Positions 44,403-51,944 of a DNA stretch of 51,944 nt are shown piece after piece. The translations under genes and the position numbers were made by a program. The stretch's first letter is position 1; each line of letters starts with the position of its first letter. The notes beneath the pieces were generated by a model. That model ran no database searches. It had not been told where the DNA came from and saw only the letters and a list, made by a program, of their open reading frames with translations. This DNA is from Acidimicrobiaceae bacterium (lineage in GTDB: Bacteria; Actinomycetota; Acidimicrobiia; Acidimicrobiales; RAAP-2): NCBI GenBank assembly GCA_003133325.1, contig PKXA01000104.1, forward strand, positions 1 to 51,944. Direction: 5' to 3'.

Positions 44403-47400
44403 CCGGCTCGTGGCCAGCGCAGGAATATCGGCCGGGGAACCACCGCCACGGTCGCCCTCCACCGGAGGGGTCGGCGGGGGAACCAACTCACGCAGGAGGT
44501 TGGCCACCACCTGGGCGTAGTCGGTGCCGGAGGCCGGCGGTGACAACGGAGCCAGCAGGCGATGGAAGTCGGCCTGGTACGTCGCCCCCGGCGCCAGCCG
44601 TCTCAGCCGCACCTCGGCCGACGCCGGAAGGGTCAATGGGGACAATTTGACCGATGCCCGCCCCGCCCCGGCTCCACCCCGTCCGCCCGTTCCGCCCATG
44701 CCCCGCGGCAGCGTGACTGTGAGCTCGGTGATTCCCAGACGCAGGCACTCGACCCGGAGCCGGGCTACGTCGAGCAGTGCGGCGGCCGGTACGGGCAACT
44801 GCCCGAATCGGTCCTCCCACTCGGAGGCCACGTCGGCGATCTCCGCCTCGGTGCGGAGGCCGGTGATCCGACGGTACGCCTCGAGCCGGACGTCCTCGGC
44901 TTCGACATAGCTGGGGGGAAGGTGGGCGGCATCGGGCAGGTCGATCTTGAGGTCCACCGGCTGCGGCCGGGCCTCCCCTTTCAATTCGGCCACGGCCTCG
45001 GACACCATCTGGACGTACAGGTCGTAGCCGATGGCAGCGATGTGACCGGACTGATCCCGACCGAGCAGGTTCCCCGCCCCTCGGATCTGCAGGTCACGCA
45101 GAGCAATTTTGAATCCCGAGCCCAACTCGGTGTGGTCGCCGATGGTGCGCAACCTCTCGTAGGCCTGTTCGGACAGCACCGTGTCCCGGGGATGGAAGAG
45201 ATAGGCGTAGGCACGGGTTCCGGCCCGACCGACCCGACCCCTGAGCTGGTGCAACTGGCCGAGCCCCAACAGATCGGCCCGATCCACCACCAGGGTGTTC
45301 ACGCTGGGCATATCGATCCCCGACTCGATGATGGTGGTGCATACCAGCACGTCGTAGGCGCCTTCCCAAAAATCGAGCACCACCTGCTCCAGTGAGCCCT
45401 CGTCCATCTGGCCGTGGGCAACGGCCACCCGCGCTTCGGGTGCCATTCGGCGAACCCGGTCGGCCACCGCGTCGATATCCTGCACCCGGTTGTGCACGTA
45501 GAAGACCTGGCCCTCGCGGAGGAGCTCGCGTCGGATGGCTTCGGAGGCAGCCCCTTCCTCGTACTCGCCCACGTGAGTGAGAATCGGGCGACGGGCAGCC
45601 GGGGGGGTGTTGACCATCGACAGGTCGCGAATGCCGGTCAACGCCATCTCCAGGGTGCGGGGGATCGGGCTGGCGGTGAGGGTGAGCACATCCACCCCGT
45701 CGGACATCGCCTTGATCGCCTCCTTGTGGGAGACGCCGAACCGCTGCTCCTCGTCCACGACCAGAAGACCGAGCTTCTTGAAGGCGACGTCGCCACCCAA
45801 CAGGCGGTGGGTCCCCACCACCACGTCCACCGAGCCATCAGCCAACCCGGCGAGCACCGCTCGAGCCTGGGCATTGGTCAAGAAGCGGCTGAGCAATTCC
45901 ACCTTGACGGGGAACTGCGCGTAACGGTCGGTGAAAGTCTGCACATGCTGGCTGGCCAGCAGGGTGGTCGGCACCAGGATGGCGGACTGGAAGCCATCCT
46001 GAGCCGCCTTGAAGACCGCCCGAATGGCCACCTCGGTCTTGCCGAAGCCCACGTCGCCACAGACCAACCGGTCCATGGGCTGAGGGCGCTCCATGTCGGC
46101 CTTCACGTCCTCGATGGCCCGGAGTTGGTCGGTGGTCTCGATGAACGGGAACAGGGATTCCAACTCCGCCTGCCACGGCGTGTCGGGCCCGAAGGCATGG
46201 CCTTCCACCTCGAGCCGGCGGCGGTAGAGAGCCACCAACTCCTCGGCGATCTCGTGGACCGCGGCCCGCGCCTTGGAACGGGCCTTCTGCCACTCCGACC
46301 CGCCCAGGCGGCTCACCTTCGGTGATTCTCCACCGGCATAGGGCGTCAGCAGTTCGATCTGGTCGGTGGGGAGGTAGAGCTTGTCCGCTCCCCGGTATTC
46401 GAGCAGGAGGTAGTCGCGGGTCGCACCTCCCATCGACCTGGTCACCATGCCCCCGTACCTGGCCACCCCGTGCTGGCGATGAACCACGAAACTGCCGGGG
46501 GCCAGGTCATCGAAGAACCCGTCCACGGGACGGGCCCGGGTCCGGGCCTGGCGGTGGGGACGGCGACGGCCGGTGACATCGGACTCGGCGAGAACGGCCA
46601 CCTTGGCTCCGGGCAGAACAAAACCGCTGTCCACCGCGGCGACCACGATACGGGCGCCGGGGGCAGCCAGATCCGGGCCGTCACCGGGCGGCACCACCGG
46701 GACGGTGAGTCCCTCCTCGGCCAAGATTCCGGACAGCCGTTCGGCGCCGCCCAACGTCGAAGAGCACAGCACCACCGAATAGCCGGCCAGGGTCAGCGCA
46801 GATACCTGGCTCGCCAACTTGGCCCCGTCACCGAGAATCGGCTCCCATCCCCGGCTTTCCACCGCGGGGATATCCGGACCCTCGGCGGAAGGCACCAACG
46901 AGATCACCGCCGCTGAGGTCGAGGCCAGCAGCCGGTCATAGGGGACGTGCAGGCGCGGCGTGGTGGTCGCGCCGTCATGGGGCGTCTCCCCATCAGCATC
47001 GCCGGCATCGCCGGCATCGATCCTCAGGCCCCACGTGGACGCCAATGCGTCGGCCAACGCCGACTCCTCGTCGAGCAGCTCACCGGCCCGATCCCGCACC
47101 CGGCGAGGTTCGACCATTACCACCACGGCGTCGTCGCCGAGCAGGTCGGTGATCAGTTCGTCGCCGCTCGACAGCCACGGTAACCACGATTCCATCCCGT
47201 CGAAGAGCTCACCTTCGGCGATCCGCTCCCATTGGTGCCGTCCCCACGGGGCCGATCCCACCAGTCCGGCCGCGGCCCGCCGCATCGCCTCGTCGGAGAT
47301 CAATTCGCGGCAGCCGAACAGCTCCACCGATGTCAGATCATCCATGGAACGTTGGTCGGCGACGTCGAACCGGGTCAGGCGGTCCACCTCGTCGCCCCAC

Positions 47401-48014
47401 AGGTCGATGCGGATGGGATCATCGGCGGTGGACGGGAAGACGTCGACGATCCCACCCCGCACCGCCAGCTCGCCACGGTGCTCCACCAATGACTCTCTCC
47501 GGTAGCCCATGCCCACCAGCTGCACCACCAGGTCATCCACCGAGACCCGGTCCCCGTGGGAGATGACGACGGGTCGGGCCGCGGTCCTCCAGGGGCCGAG
47601 ACGCTGCAGTACTGCCTTGATCGGCGCCACCACCACCTGGGGCCGTTGGGCGGCGGAGCCTCCTCCCAGTTGCCACAGCAGTCGCAACCGACGGCCCATG
47701 GTCGATACGTCGGGACTCACCCGCTCGAAAGGAAGCGTCTCCCAGGCCGGAAAGACCTCGATGCCACCGGGACCGTCGGGACCACCGGGACCATCCTGAT
47801 CCGTCAGCGCCTCCAGGTCATGGGCCAGTTGGTCAGCCGCAACGCCGGTGGGGGTGACAACGAGCACCGGTCGCCGACTCCCCAATCTGATCAACCCGGC
47901 CAGAACGAATGCCTGAGCCGGTGTGGCTACCGCCAAGGTGGCCGAGGACGCGCCGATAACCCGCGTCAAGGCGGGTTCGTTGCGAAGCAGTGGGGGGAGC
48001 GAGCGGAGGCTCAC
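44400..48014 (-). CDS. mfd: Transcription-repair coupling factor
   Basis: ATP-driven translocase that removes stalled RNA polymerase and recruits UvrA. 1204 aa, within family range. The UvrB-like N-part ends before the RNA-polymerase-interaction domain (SFVVHRQHGVARYGGM, REYLLLEYRG-like block). The helicase shows GDVGFGKTEVAIRAVF (Walker A, ~655), LLVVDEEQRFGVSHKE (DEEQ box, ~753), and QLHQLRGRVGRAGTRAYAYL (motif VI). The C-terminal TRCF domain follows. The GTG start at 48014 is 6 nt after TACCCT, so the mRNA is probably leaderless. No LexA-like box is seen at this promoter. Confidence 0.97.
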   Translation of the reverse strand: MSLRSLPPLLRNEPALTRVIGASSATLAVATPAQAFVLAGLIRLGSRRPVLVVTPTGVAADQLAHDLEALTDQDGPGGPDGPGGIEVFPAWETLPFERVSPDVSTMGRRLRLLWQLGGGSAAQRPQVVVAPIKAVLQRLGPWRTAARPVVISHGDRVSVDDLVVQLVGMGYRRESLVEHRGELAVRGGIVDVFPSTADDPIRIDLWGDEVDRLTRFDVADQRSMDDLTSVELFGCRELISDEAMRRAAAGLVGSAPWGRHQWERIAEGELFDGMESWLPWLSSGDELITDLLGDDAVVVMVEPRRVRDRAGELLDEESALADALASTWGLRIDAGDAGDADGETPHDGATTTPRLHVPYDRLLASTSAAVISLVPSAEGPDIPAVESRGWEPILGDGAKLASQVSALTLAGYSVVLCSSTLGGAERLSGILAEEGLTVPVVPPGDGPDLAAPGARIVVAAVDSGFVLPGAKVAVLAESDVTGRRRPHRQARTRARPVDGFFDDLAPGSFVVHRQHGVARYGGMVTRSMGGATRDYLLLEYRGADKLYLPTDQIELLTPYAGGESPKVSRLGGSEWQKARSKARAAVHEIAEELVALYRRRLEVEGHAFGPDTPWQAELESLFPFIETTDQLRAIEDVKADMERPQPMDRLVCGDVGFGKTEVAIRAVFKAAQDGFQSAILVPTTLLASQHVQTFTDRYAQFPVKVELLSRFLTNAQARAVLAGLADGSVDVVVGTHRLLGGDVAFKKLGLLVVDEEQRFGVSHKEAIKAMSDGVDVLTLTASPIPRTLEMALTGIRDLSMVNTPPAARRPILTHVGEYEEGAASEAIRRELLREGQVFYVHNRVQDIDAVADRVRRMAPEARVAVAHGQMDEGSLEQVVLDFWEGAYDVLVCTTIIESGIDMPSVNTLVVDRADLLGLGQLHQLRGRVGRAGTRAYAYLFHPRDTVLSEQAYERLRTIGDHTELGSGFKIALRDLQIRGAGNLLGRDQSGHIAAIGYDLYVQMVSEAVAELKGEARPQPVDLKIDLPDAAHLPPSYVEAEDVRLEAYRRITGLRTEAEIADVASEWEDRFGQLPVPAAALLDVARLRVECLRLGITELTVTLPRGMGGTGGRGGAGAGRASVKLSPLTLPASAEVRLRRLAPGATYQADFHRLLAPLSPPASGTDYAQVVANLLRELVPPPTPPVEGDRGGGSPADIPALATSR

Positions 48015-48020
48015 CCGATC

Positions 48021-48026
48021 AGGGTA
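48021..48026 (-). promoter_or_regulatory. -10 element, leaderless mfd
   Basis: Minus-strand TACCCT, 6 nt before GTG 48014. Confidence 0.55.
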
Positions 48027-48035
48027 CCGGGATTG

Positions 48036-48049
48036 GCAGAGTTCTCTGC
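48036..48049. promoter_or_regulatory. Small palindrome upstream of mfd
   Basis: GCAGAG-TT-CTCTGC, perfect 6-bp arms, between the ABC permease stop and the mfd -10. Could be an operator or a weak terminator remnant. Confidence 0.3.
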
Positions 48050-48053
48050 ATCC

Positions 48054-48815
48054 TCAACGGTGCCGAGGCTCCCAGCGGAACTTGCGGAGGCCGAAGACCA
48101 ATGCCCCCACCGCCCAGATCAACATGATGAGGATGTCGCGAACCTGGAACCCCGAACCAGGGCCGTTCTCGAACGCGCCGACCAGTCCCTTCACCAGGTG
48201 TCGTACCGGGAAGAAGGTGGCGATCTGGGACAGCACCGACTCGTTGTTGATCGGGTAGAAGACCCCCGAGATGAATACGACGGGAAAGAAGGTTCCGTTG
48301 ATCACCGCCGGGGCGGCCTCACCGTTGGGGACAATGGCTGTCACGGCCAGGCCAAGGGCGCAGAAAGTCAGGACACCTACCAACAAGGTGATCACTGCGG
48401 CGGCCAGATGGTAGGGAAAGTGCAGGTTGTACCCGACCATCCCGATCCCCACCACCAGCAAGGTGATGAGGGCCACATTGATGACGACACTGCCGATGAT
48501 CCCGCCGACGTAGGAACCGATGGAGATCGGGGTGCCCCGAATCCGCTTCAACACTCCCGAGTCCCTGCGGATACAGAGGGTGATCCCGAGGTTGGTATAA
48601 CAAGCGGAGATCAGCCCGAAGACCAGCATGGTCACCACCAAGTACTGGTTATACCGGAGAGAAGAGTTGGCGATCTTCCCACTTCCGGCCCCGGTCCCCA
48701 CCACCAGCAAGAACACCACCGGAAACATGAAGGTGAACACCGCCGCCACCGGGTTTCGCCAGTATGCCTTCTGTTCGTAGCGAAGCTGGTCCTTGGCAAT
48801 CAGGAGGTCGTTCAT
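48054..48815 (-). CDS. ABC-2 type transporter permease
   Basis: Integral membrane subunit of 253 aa with six predicted TM helices, for example VAAVFTFMFPVVFLLVVGTG, VVTMLVFGLISACYTNLG and VINVALITLLVVGIGMVG. The late motif GTFFPVVFISGVFYPINNES is typical of ABC-2 exporters. It overlaps the ATPase stop by ATGA and works with it. The exported molecule (drug, lipid or polymer) is unknown. Confidence 0.9.
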   Translation of the reverse strand: MNDLLIAKDQLRYEQKAYWRNPVAAVFTFMFPVVFLLVVGTGAGSGKIANSSLRYNQYLVVTMLVFGLISACYTNLGITLCIRRDSGVLKRIRGTPISIGSYVGGIIGSVVINVALITLLVVGIGMVGYNLHFPYHLAAAVITLLVGVLTFCALGLAVTAIVPNGEAAPAVINGTFFPVVFISGVFYPINNESVLSQIATFFPVRHLVKGLVGAFENGPGSGFQVRDILIMLIWAVGALVFGLRKFRWEPRHR

Positions 48816-49753
48816 TCTTCCAGCTCTTCCAGCTCATCCACTTCACCGGTGAGCGACAGGTAGACATCCTCGAGTGAGGGCCGCTTCACCGTCAGATGCT
48901 CGAGCGTCTCGGCGCGGGCCACGGCCCAACCGGTGAGGTCATGAAGAAAGGTCGTGGCGTCCGGGAGGCTGAATTCGACCGCGTGGTGACGGACCCGCGG
49001 GCAGATACCGAGAGGGGTGGGCAGATCGTCCACCGTGACCCCGGACGGCAACGTGAATCTGACGGTCGTCTCTCCCCGGTCACGCCCGCCGAGAGTGTCC
49101 GGCGGGCCCGACGCCACAACCTTCCCGGCCACGATGACCGTGACCGAATTGGCGAGGGCCTGGGCCTCGTCCATGTAGTGGGTAGTGAGCACCACCGTGC
49201 GGCCTTCGGCACAGAGCCCGCGGACCAGGGCCCAGGATTCGCGGCGGGCCGACGGGTCGAATCCGGTGGTGGGCTCGTCGAGAAAGATGAGCTCAGGATC
49301 CCCGACCAGGGCCAGGCCCAGATCGAGCCGACGCTGCTGGCCTCCCGAGAGCGTCTTGATCCTTGCCCTTCGCTTGGCCTCCAGACCCACCAGATCGACC
49401 ACTTCGCCCACCGGCCGGGGGTTCGAATAGAGACCGGCGCGCTGGGTGATCGCCTCGGTCACGGTCAGAAAGGGGTCCACCGCACAGGCTTGGAGAACAA
49501 TGCCGATCTTCGCTCGTAGCTCTCGGTCCCGGTGGGAGGGATCGGCTCCCAACACGGATATTTCGCCGCTGTCCCGATCGTGGAAGCCTTCGAGAATCTC
49601 GACTGTGGTGGTCTTTCCGGCTCCGTTGGGCCCGAGCAAGGCCAGAACCTCACCGCGTCGGACCTCAAAATCAATACCCCGCACCGCTTCAAAATTTCCA
49701 TACGACTTGGTCAGTCCTTTGACCGAAATCACAATGTCAGGGTCATTTGCCAC
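48812..49753 (-). CDS. ABC transporter ATP-binding protein
   Basis: ATPase of ~313 aa powering the adjacent permease. Walker A is ALLGPNGAGKTTTVEIL, the signature TLSGGQQRRLDLGLALVG, Walker B ELIFLDEPTTGFDPSARRE, and the H-loop VVLTTHYMDEAQ. A C-terminal extension of ~90 residues (DUF4162-like) ends EVDELEELEE. GTG 49753 is chosen because TACGAT lies 8 nt upstream; a longer frame adds a poorly coding N-terminus. DrrA/NodI-like subfamily. Confidence 0.94.
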   Translation of the reverse strand: MANDPDIVISVKGLTKSYGNFEAVRGIDFEVRRGEVLALLGPNGAGKTTTVEILEGFHDRDSGEISVLGADPSHRDRELRAKIGIVLQACAVDPFLTVTEAITQRAGLYSNPRPVGEVVDLVGLEAKRRARIKTLSGGQQRRLDLGLALVGDPELIFLDEPTTGFDPSARRESWALVRGLCAEGRTVVLTTHYMDEAQALANSVTVIVAGKVVASGPPDTLGGRDRGETTVRFTLPSGVTVDDLPTPLGICPRVRHHAVEFSLPDATTFLHDLTGWAVARAETLEHLTVKRPSLEDVYLSLTGEVDELEELEE

Positions 49754-49761
49754 GAAAATCG

Positions 49762-49767
49762 ATCGTA
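49762..49767 (-). promoter_or_regulatory. -10 element, leaderless ABC ATPase gene
   Basis: Minus-strand TACGAT, 8 nt before GTG 49753. Confidence 0.5.
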
Positions 49768-49836
49768 GCGCCTGGGCGCGTAATCCCCGCAATACGTTCG
49801 ATTCGAGGACACGGGACCCAGAGCTTCTGTACACCG

Positions 49837-50409
49837 TCAGGGAGCGGTGTTCACCCGGTTCATAGCCAACTCGATGCCCTCGGACAGCACCGCCTCCACC
49901 GCCTCGGCGGCCTCGGTCACCGCCACGGCCAGAAGATCCCTCTCGGCCGCTCCGGGCCGCTTGAGCACAAAGGCAGCGCCCGATTGGCGACCCGGGGGCT
50001 TGCCGATACCAATGCGAACCCGAAGGTAGTCATTCGTCCTCAGATGATTCTCGATCGACTTGAGTCCGTTGTGACCAGCATTTCCGCCACCTGCCTTGAG
50101 TTTCACCCGGGCGGGGGGGAGGTCGAGTTCGTCATGGACGACGATCAGCCGGGTGGCGACGGCGTCGGGCGCCACGCCGGCCCGCCGCAACAGCTCGGTG
50201 ACAGCCAACCCCGACTCGTTCATGTAGATCGACGGGGTGGCCAACAGCACCCGTCGGCCACCGATGTTCACCACACATGCCTGTGAGTGAAGTCCCTTTT
50301 CCGACCGGAGTCGGCCACCGTGGCGCCCAGCCAGAAGCGTGACGGTGTCAGCCCCCACATTGTGACGGGTGCCCGCGAACTCGGGACCCGGGTTTCCCAG
50401 GCCTACCAC
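49837..50409 (-). CDS. pth: Peptidyl-tRNA hydrolase
   Basis: Recycles tRNA by cleaving peptidyl-tRNA released from stalled ribosomes. 190 aa, normal length. VGLGNPGPEFAGTRHNVGAD includes the catalytic His, TPSIYMNESGLAV the substrate-binding Asn, and LIVVHDELDLPPARVKLKAG and GGGNAGHNGLKSIENHL complete the site. The GTG start at 50409 is fixed by the family N-terminus; no upstream start is available in frame. It follows the L25 gene by ~70 nt, the usual actinobacterial order. Confidence 0.96.
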   Translation of the reverse strand: MVGLGNPGPEFAGTRHNVGADTVTLLAGRHGGRLRSEKGLHSQACVVNIGGRRVLLATPSIYMNESGLAVTELLRRAGVAPDAVATRLIVVHDELDLPPARVKLKAGGGNAGHNGLKSIENHLRTNDYLRVRIGIGKPPGRQSGAAFVLKRPGAAERDLLAVAVTEAAEAVEAVLSEGIELAMNRVNTAP

Positions 50410-50478
50410 CAGCAGCTCAGCGGGAGAGCCGGTCCGGGGACCGAGACGGGCTGTCCCTTTGCGGCTGCGGAGCAGGAT

Positions 50479-51150
50479 TTACTCCTCGGTGGGCTCGGCG
50501 GAGGCAGCCGCTCCACCAGCACCGATACCGGAGACGCCGGCGACTTCCGCGGCCAACGCTGCCTGGGCCGCTTCTTCCTCCGCGGTGACCTGGACCCTCG
50601 GAGGTTGTCCGGCCACCACCGTGGCACCAGGATCGGTCTCGACCTCCACTCCGGGGGGAATGACGATGTCGGACACGTGGAGCGAAGCACCGATGATCAG
50701 ATCAGTGATGTCGATGTCCACCGACGGGGGGATGTCGGCCGGCTTGGCCTTCACGGCCAGGGTGAAGAGCTGCTGGTCCACGATGCCGTCGCCGTGCTGA
50801 ACCTCTATGGCCTCGCCCACCAGGTTGATGGTCACTTCTGCGGCGATGACCTCATCACGGCGCACAATGAGAAAGTCGACATGGGAGACAACGTTCTTCA
50901 CCGGGTGCCGCTGGATATCGCGGGCCAGGGTCAGGAGGTTCTTTCCCTCAAGTTCGAGAGAGAGGAGGGTGTTGAGGCCGGCCTCACCGGACATGGCAAT
51001 GCGGAAGTCGCGAGCGACGATGGCAACCGGTACCGGGTCAGCGCCGTGGCCGTACACGACACCCGGGATCTTCCCCTCGGCCCGTAGACGGCGCGTGGCG
51101 CTCGTACCAATTTGGCGACCGGCCTCGGCGACAAGCGTGATCTCGGGCAT
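50479..51150 (-). CDS. rplY: Ribosomal protein L25/general stress protein CTC
   Basis: Binds 5S rRNA in the large subunit. 223 aa, so the long TL5/CTC form with a C-terminal beta domain. RLRAEGKIPGVVYGHGADPV is the L25 signature, RDIQRHPVKNVVSHVDFLIV the end of the RNA-binding part. The tail is Ala/Glu-rich (EEEAAQAALAAEVAGVSG). ATG 51150 has GAGGAG ~7 nt upstream. A 13-bp triple repeat lies just upstream (51168-51206). Confidence 0.95.
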   Translation of the reverse strand: MPEITLVAEAGRQIGTSATRRLRAEGKIPGVVYGHGADPVPVAIVARDFRIAMSGEAGLNTLLSLELEGKNLLTLARDIQRHPVKNVVSHVDFLIVRRDEVIAAEVTINLVGEAIEVQHGDGIVDQQLFTLAVKAKPADIPPSVDIDITDLIIGASLHVSDIVIPPGVEVETDPGATVVAGQPPRVQVTAEEEAAQAALAAEVAGVSGIGAGGAAASAEPTEE

Positions 51151-51167
51151 GCGGGGACTCCTCGGGT

Positions 51168-51206
51168 GGTGCTGGCGATGGGTGCTGGCGATGGGTGCTG
51201 GCGATG
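51168..51206. repeat. 13-bp tandem repeat, 3 copies
   Basis: GGTGCTGGCGATG three times, exact, in the leader of the L25 gene. Confidence 0.95.
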
Positions 51207-51371
51207 GGATGCGGGAAGCGGGCTATGGCCGGGTGTAAAGCGACACTGAATGCCGGTAGCGAGAGGCCGCTCCTAACGGGCCACCATGATAGACGTCGAA
51301 CGGGCCGGCGGGCCAACGCGCCCCTTTCTGTCCATCCCGGGTTGGTCAGGAGGATCTCTGCAGGCCGGAGG

Positions 51372-51780
51372 TCAGGATGCCGAATCGGTGCCGATCGGGA
51401 TGTCGATCCACGAGAGGGAGGCGGCATTGTGCCGGACCGGATAGATCCAACCCAACAGCAGGGGCCCTCGGTGGTGTTGGGCACGAGATGGGGCAGGTCA
51501 CCGGGCCGAGGACCAGCCGCAGCCTATGGCCGGGTTTCAGCGCGGCGAGTATCGGTCGGATCTCGATGTCGTACCGAGTAACCACGTCCGGGGTGACCGG
51601 CTTCCCCGATGCCCGGGTGAAGGAAAAGTGGGGAAGGACGCTCCCCGCACCTCCGGCCGAAATCGAGGCGCCAGTCCAGAGCCCGCATCGGATGGTGTCC
51701 AGCGTGCACATTCAGCCGATCAACGCTCCCCCACTTGCTCGGGTCGACAGATCGGGCACTTGACACCCAAACGGGGTCAG
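51372..51780 (-). pseudogene. CocE/NonD-family hydrolase remnant with two frameshifts
   Basis: Three minus-strand frames give consecutive pieces of one C-terminal domain: LPHFSFTRASGKPVTPDVVT and LAALKPGHRLRLVLG, then GDLPHLVPNTTEG in a second frame, then PLLLGWIYPVRHNAASLSWI ending IPIGTDSAS and TGA (51372-51374) in the third. The pattern matches the C-terminal jelly-roll domain of X-Pro dipeptidyl-peptidase/CocE-like hydrolases. Two shifts within ~100 bp and no N-terminal catalytic domain in this segment indicate a decayed gene. Confidence 0.65.
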
Positions 51781-51869
51781 TCGCACCCAGGGTCAGACCC
51801 GAGCAGGTGGGGCACCCGAACATCACCACCCCGCGCATGCCCGTCACACCCGTTTGAGATGATGCAGGT

Positions 51870-51944
51870 ATGAGTTCGACCGCAGTGAGGGTGAGCGATG
51901 TGGGGGCCGAAGTCGCATCCGGCGGAGCGGACGGCGACGGATCG
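51870..51944 (+). CDS. Possible 5' end of a gene, cut by window edge
   Basis: ATG followed by 25 open codons (MSSTAVRVSDVGAEVASGG) to the window edge. No recognisable domain. Weak support: only an open frame with plausible codons. Confidence 0.3.
   Translation, partial: MSSTAVRVSDVGAEVASGGADGDGS

Overview
The window is GC-rich, uses many GTG starts, and has an actinobacterial gene complement: enolase–FtsB/DivIC–DUF501–Ppx, MazG–parvulin lipoprotein–Mfd, Pth and a CTC-type L25, an Rpf-like secreted protein, a DUF2510 protein, and a DEDDh-exonuclease/GIY-YIG protein. At least eleven genes begin at a GTG or ATG lying 6-8 nt after a TANNNT hexamer, the layout of actinobacterial leaderless promoters. 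An uncultured member of Acidimicrobiia is my best guess; this is inference, not shown by the sequence.

Region by region: (1) 1-5,200 is accessory: an intact IS630-type element has cut off the last ~45 codons of a Clp-fold serine peptidase gene, followed by small unknown proteins, a thioredoxin-like protein and a zinc-ribbon protein. (2) 5,185-6,815 holds divergent leaderless promoters with a LexA-like box beside the promoter of the DEDDh/GIY-YIG nuclease. (3) 6,900-16,500 is metabolic: trpD, acyl-CoA dehydrogenase, SDR, enoyl-CoA hydratase, aldo/keto reductase, P450 and cupin, with two decayed genes at 9,593-10,566. (4) 16,500-19,450 is gene-poor: repeats, an Rpf-like protein with a strong terminator and structured leader, remnants, and an odd tRNA with a UAA anticodon but a short variable loop. 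(5) 19,700-24,900 has a carboxylesterase, an NlpC/P60 hydrolase, an acyltransferase and an NAD-dependent epimerase. (6) 25,000-38,000 is a surface-glycan region: a clear UDP-sulfoquinovose synthase, three GT2 genes (one with two catalytic domains), a DUF2304-DUF2142 fusion membrane protein, a YfhO-like membrane protein and a GT-B glycosyltransferase. (7) 38,000-51,150 is the conserved housekeeping block on the minus strand. (8) The right end holds a frameshifted CocE-like hydrolase remnant and possibly the start of one more gene.

Working together: the most coherent accessory module is region 6. UDP-sulfoquinovose synthase makes the sulfosugar donor, the GT2 enzymes could load sugars on polyprenyl phosphate or build a chain, and the polytopic DUF2142/YfhO proteins look like membrane glycan enzymes. 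The end product (glycolipid, cell-wall glycan or glycoprotein) cannot be read from sequence. Short tandem repeats with 7-21 bp units recur through the window, in two cases containing a stop codon.
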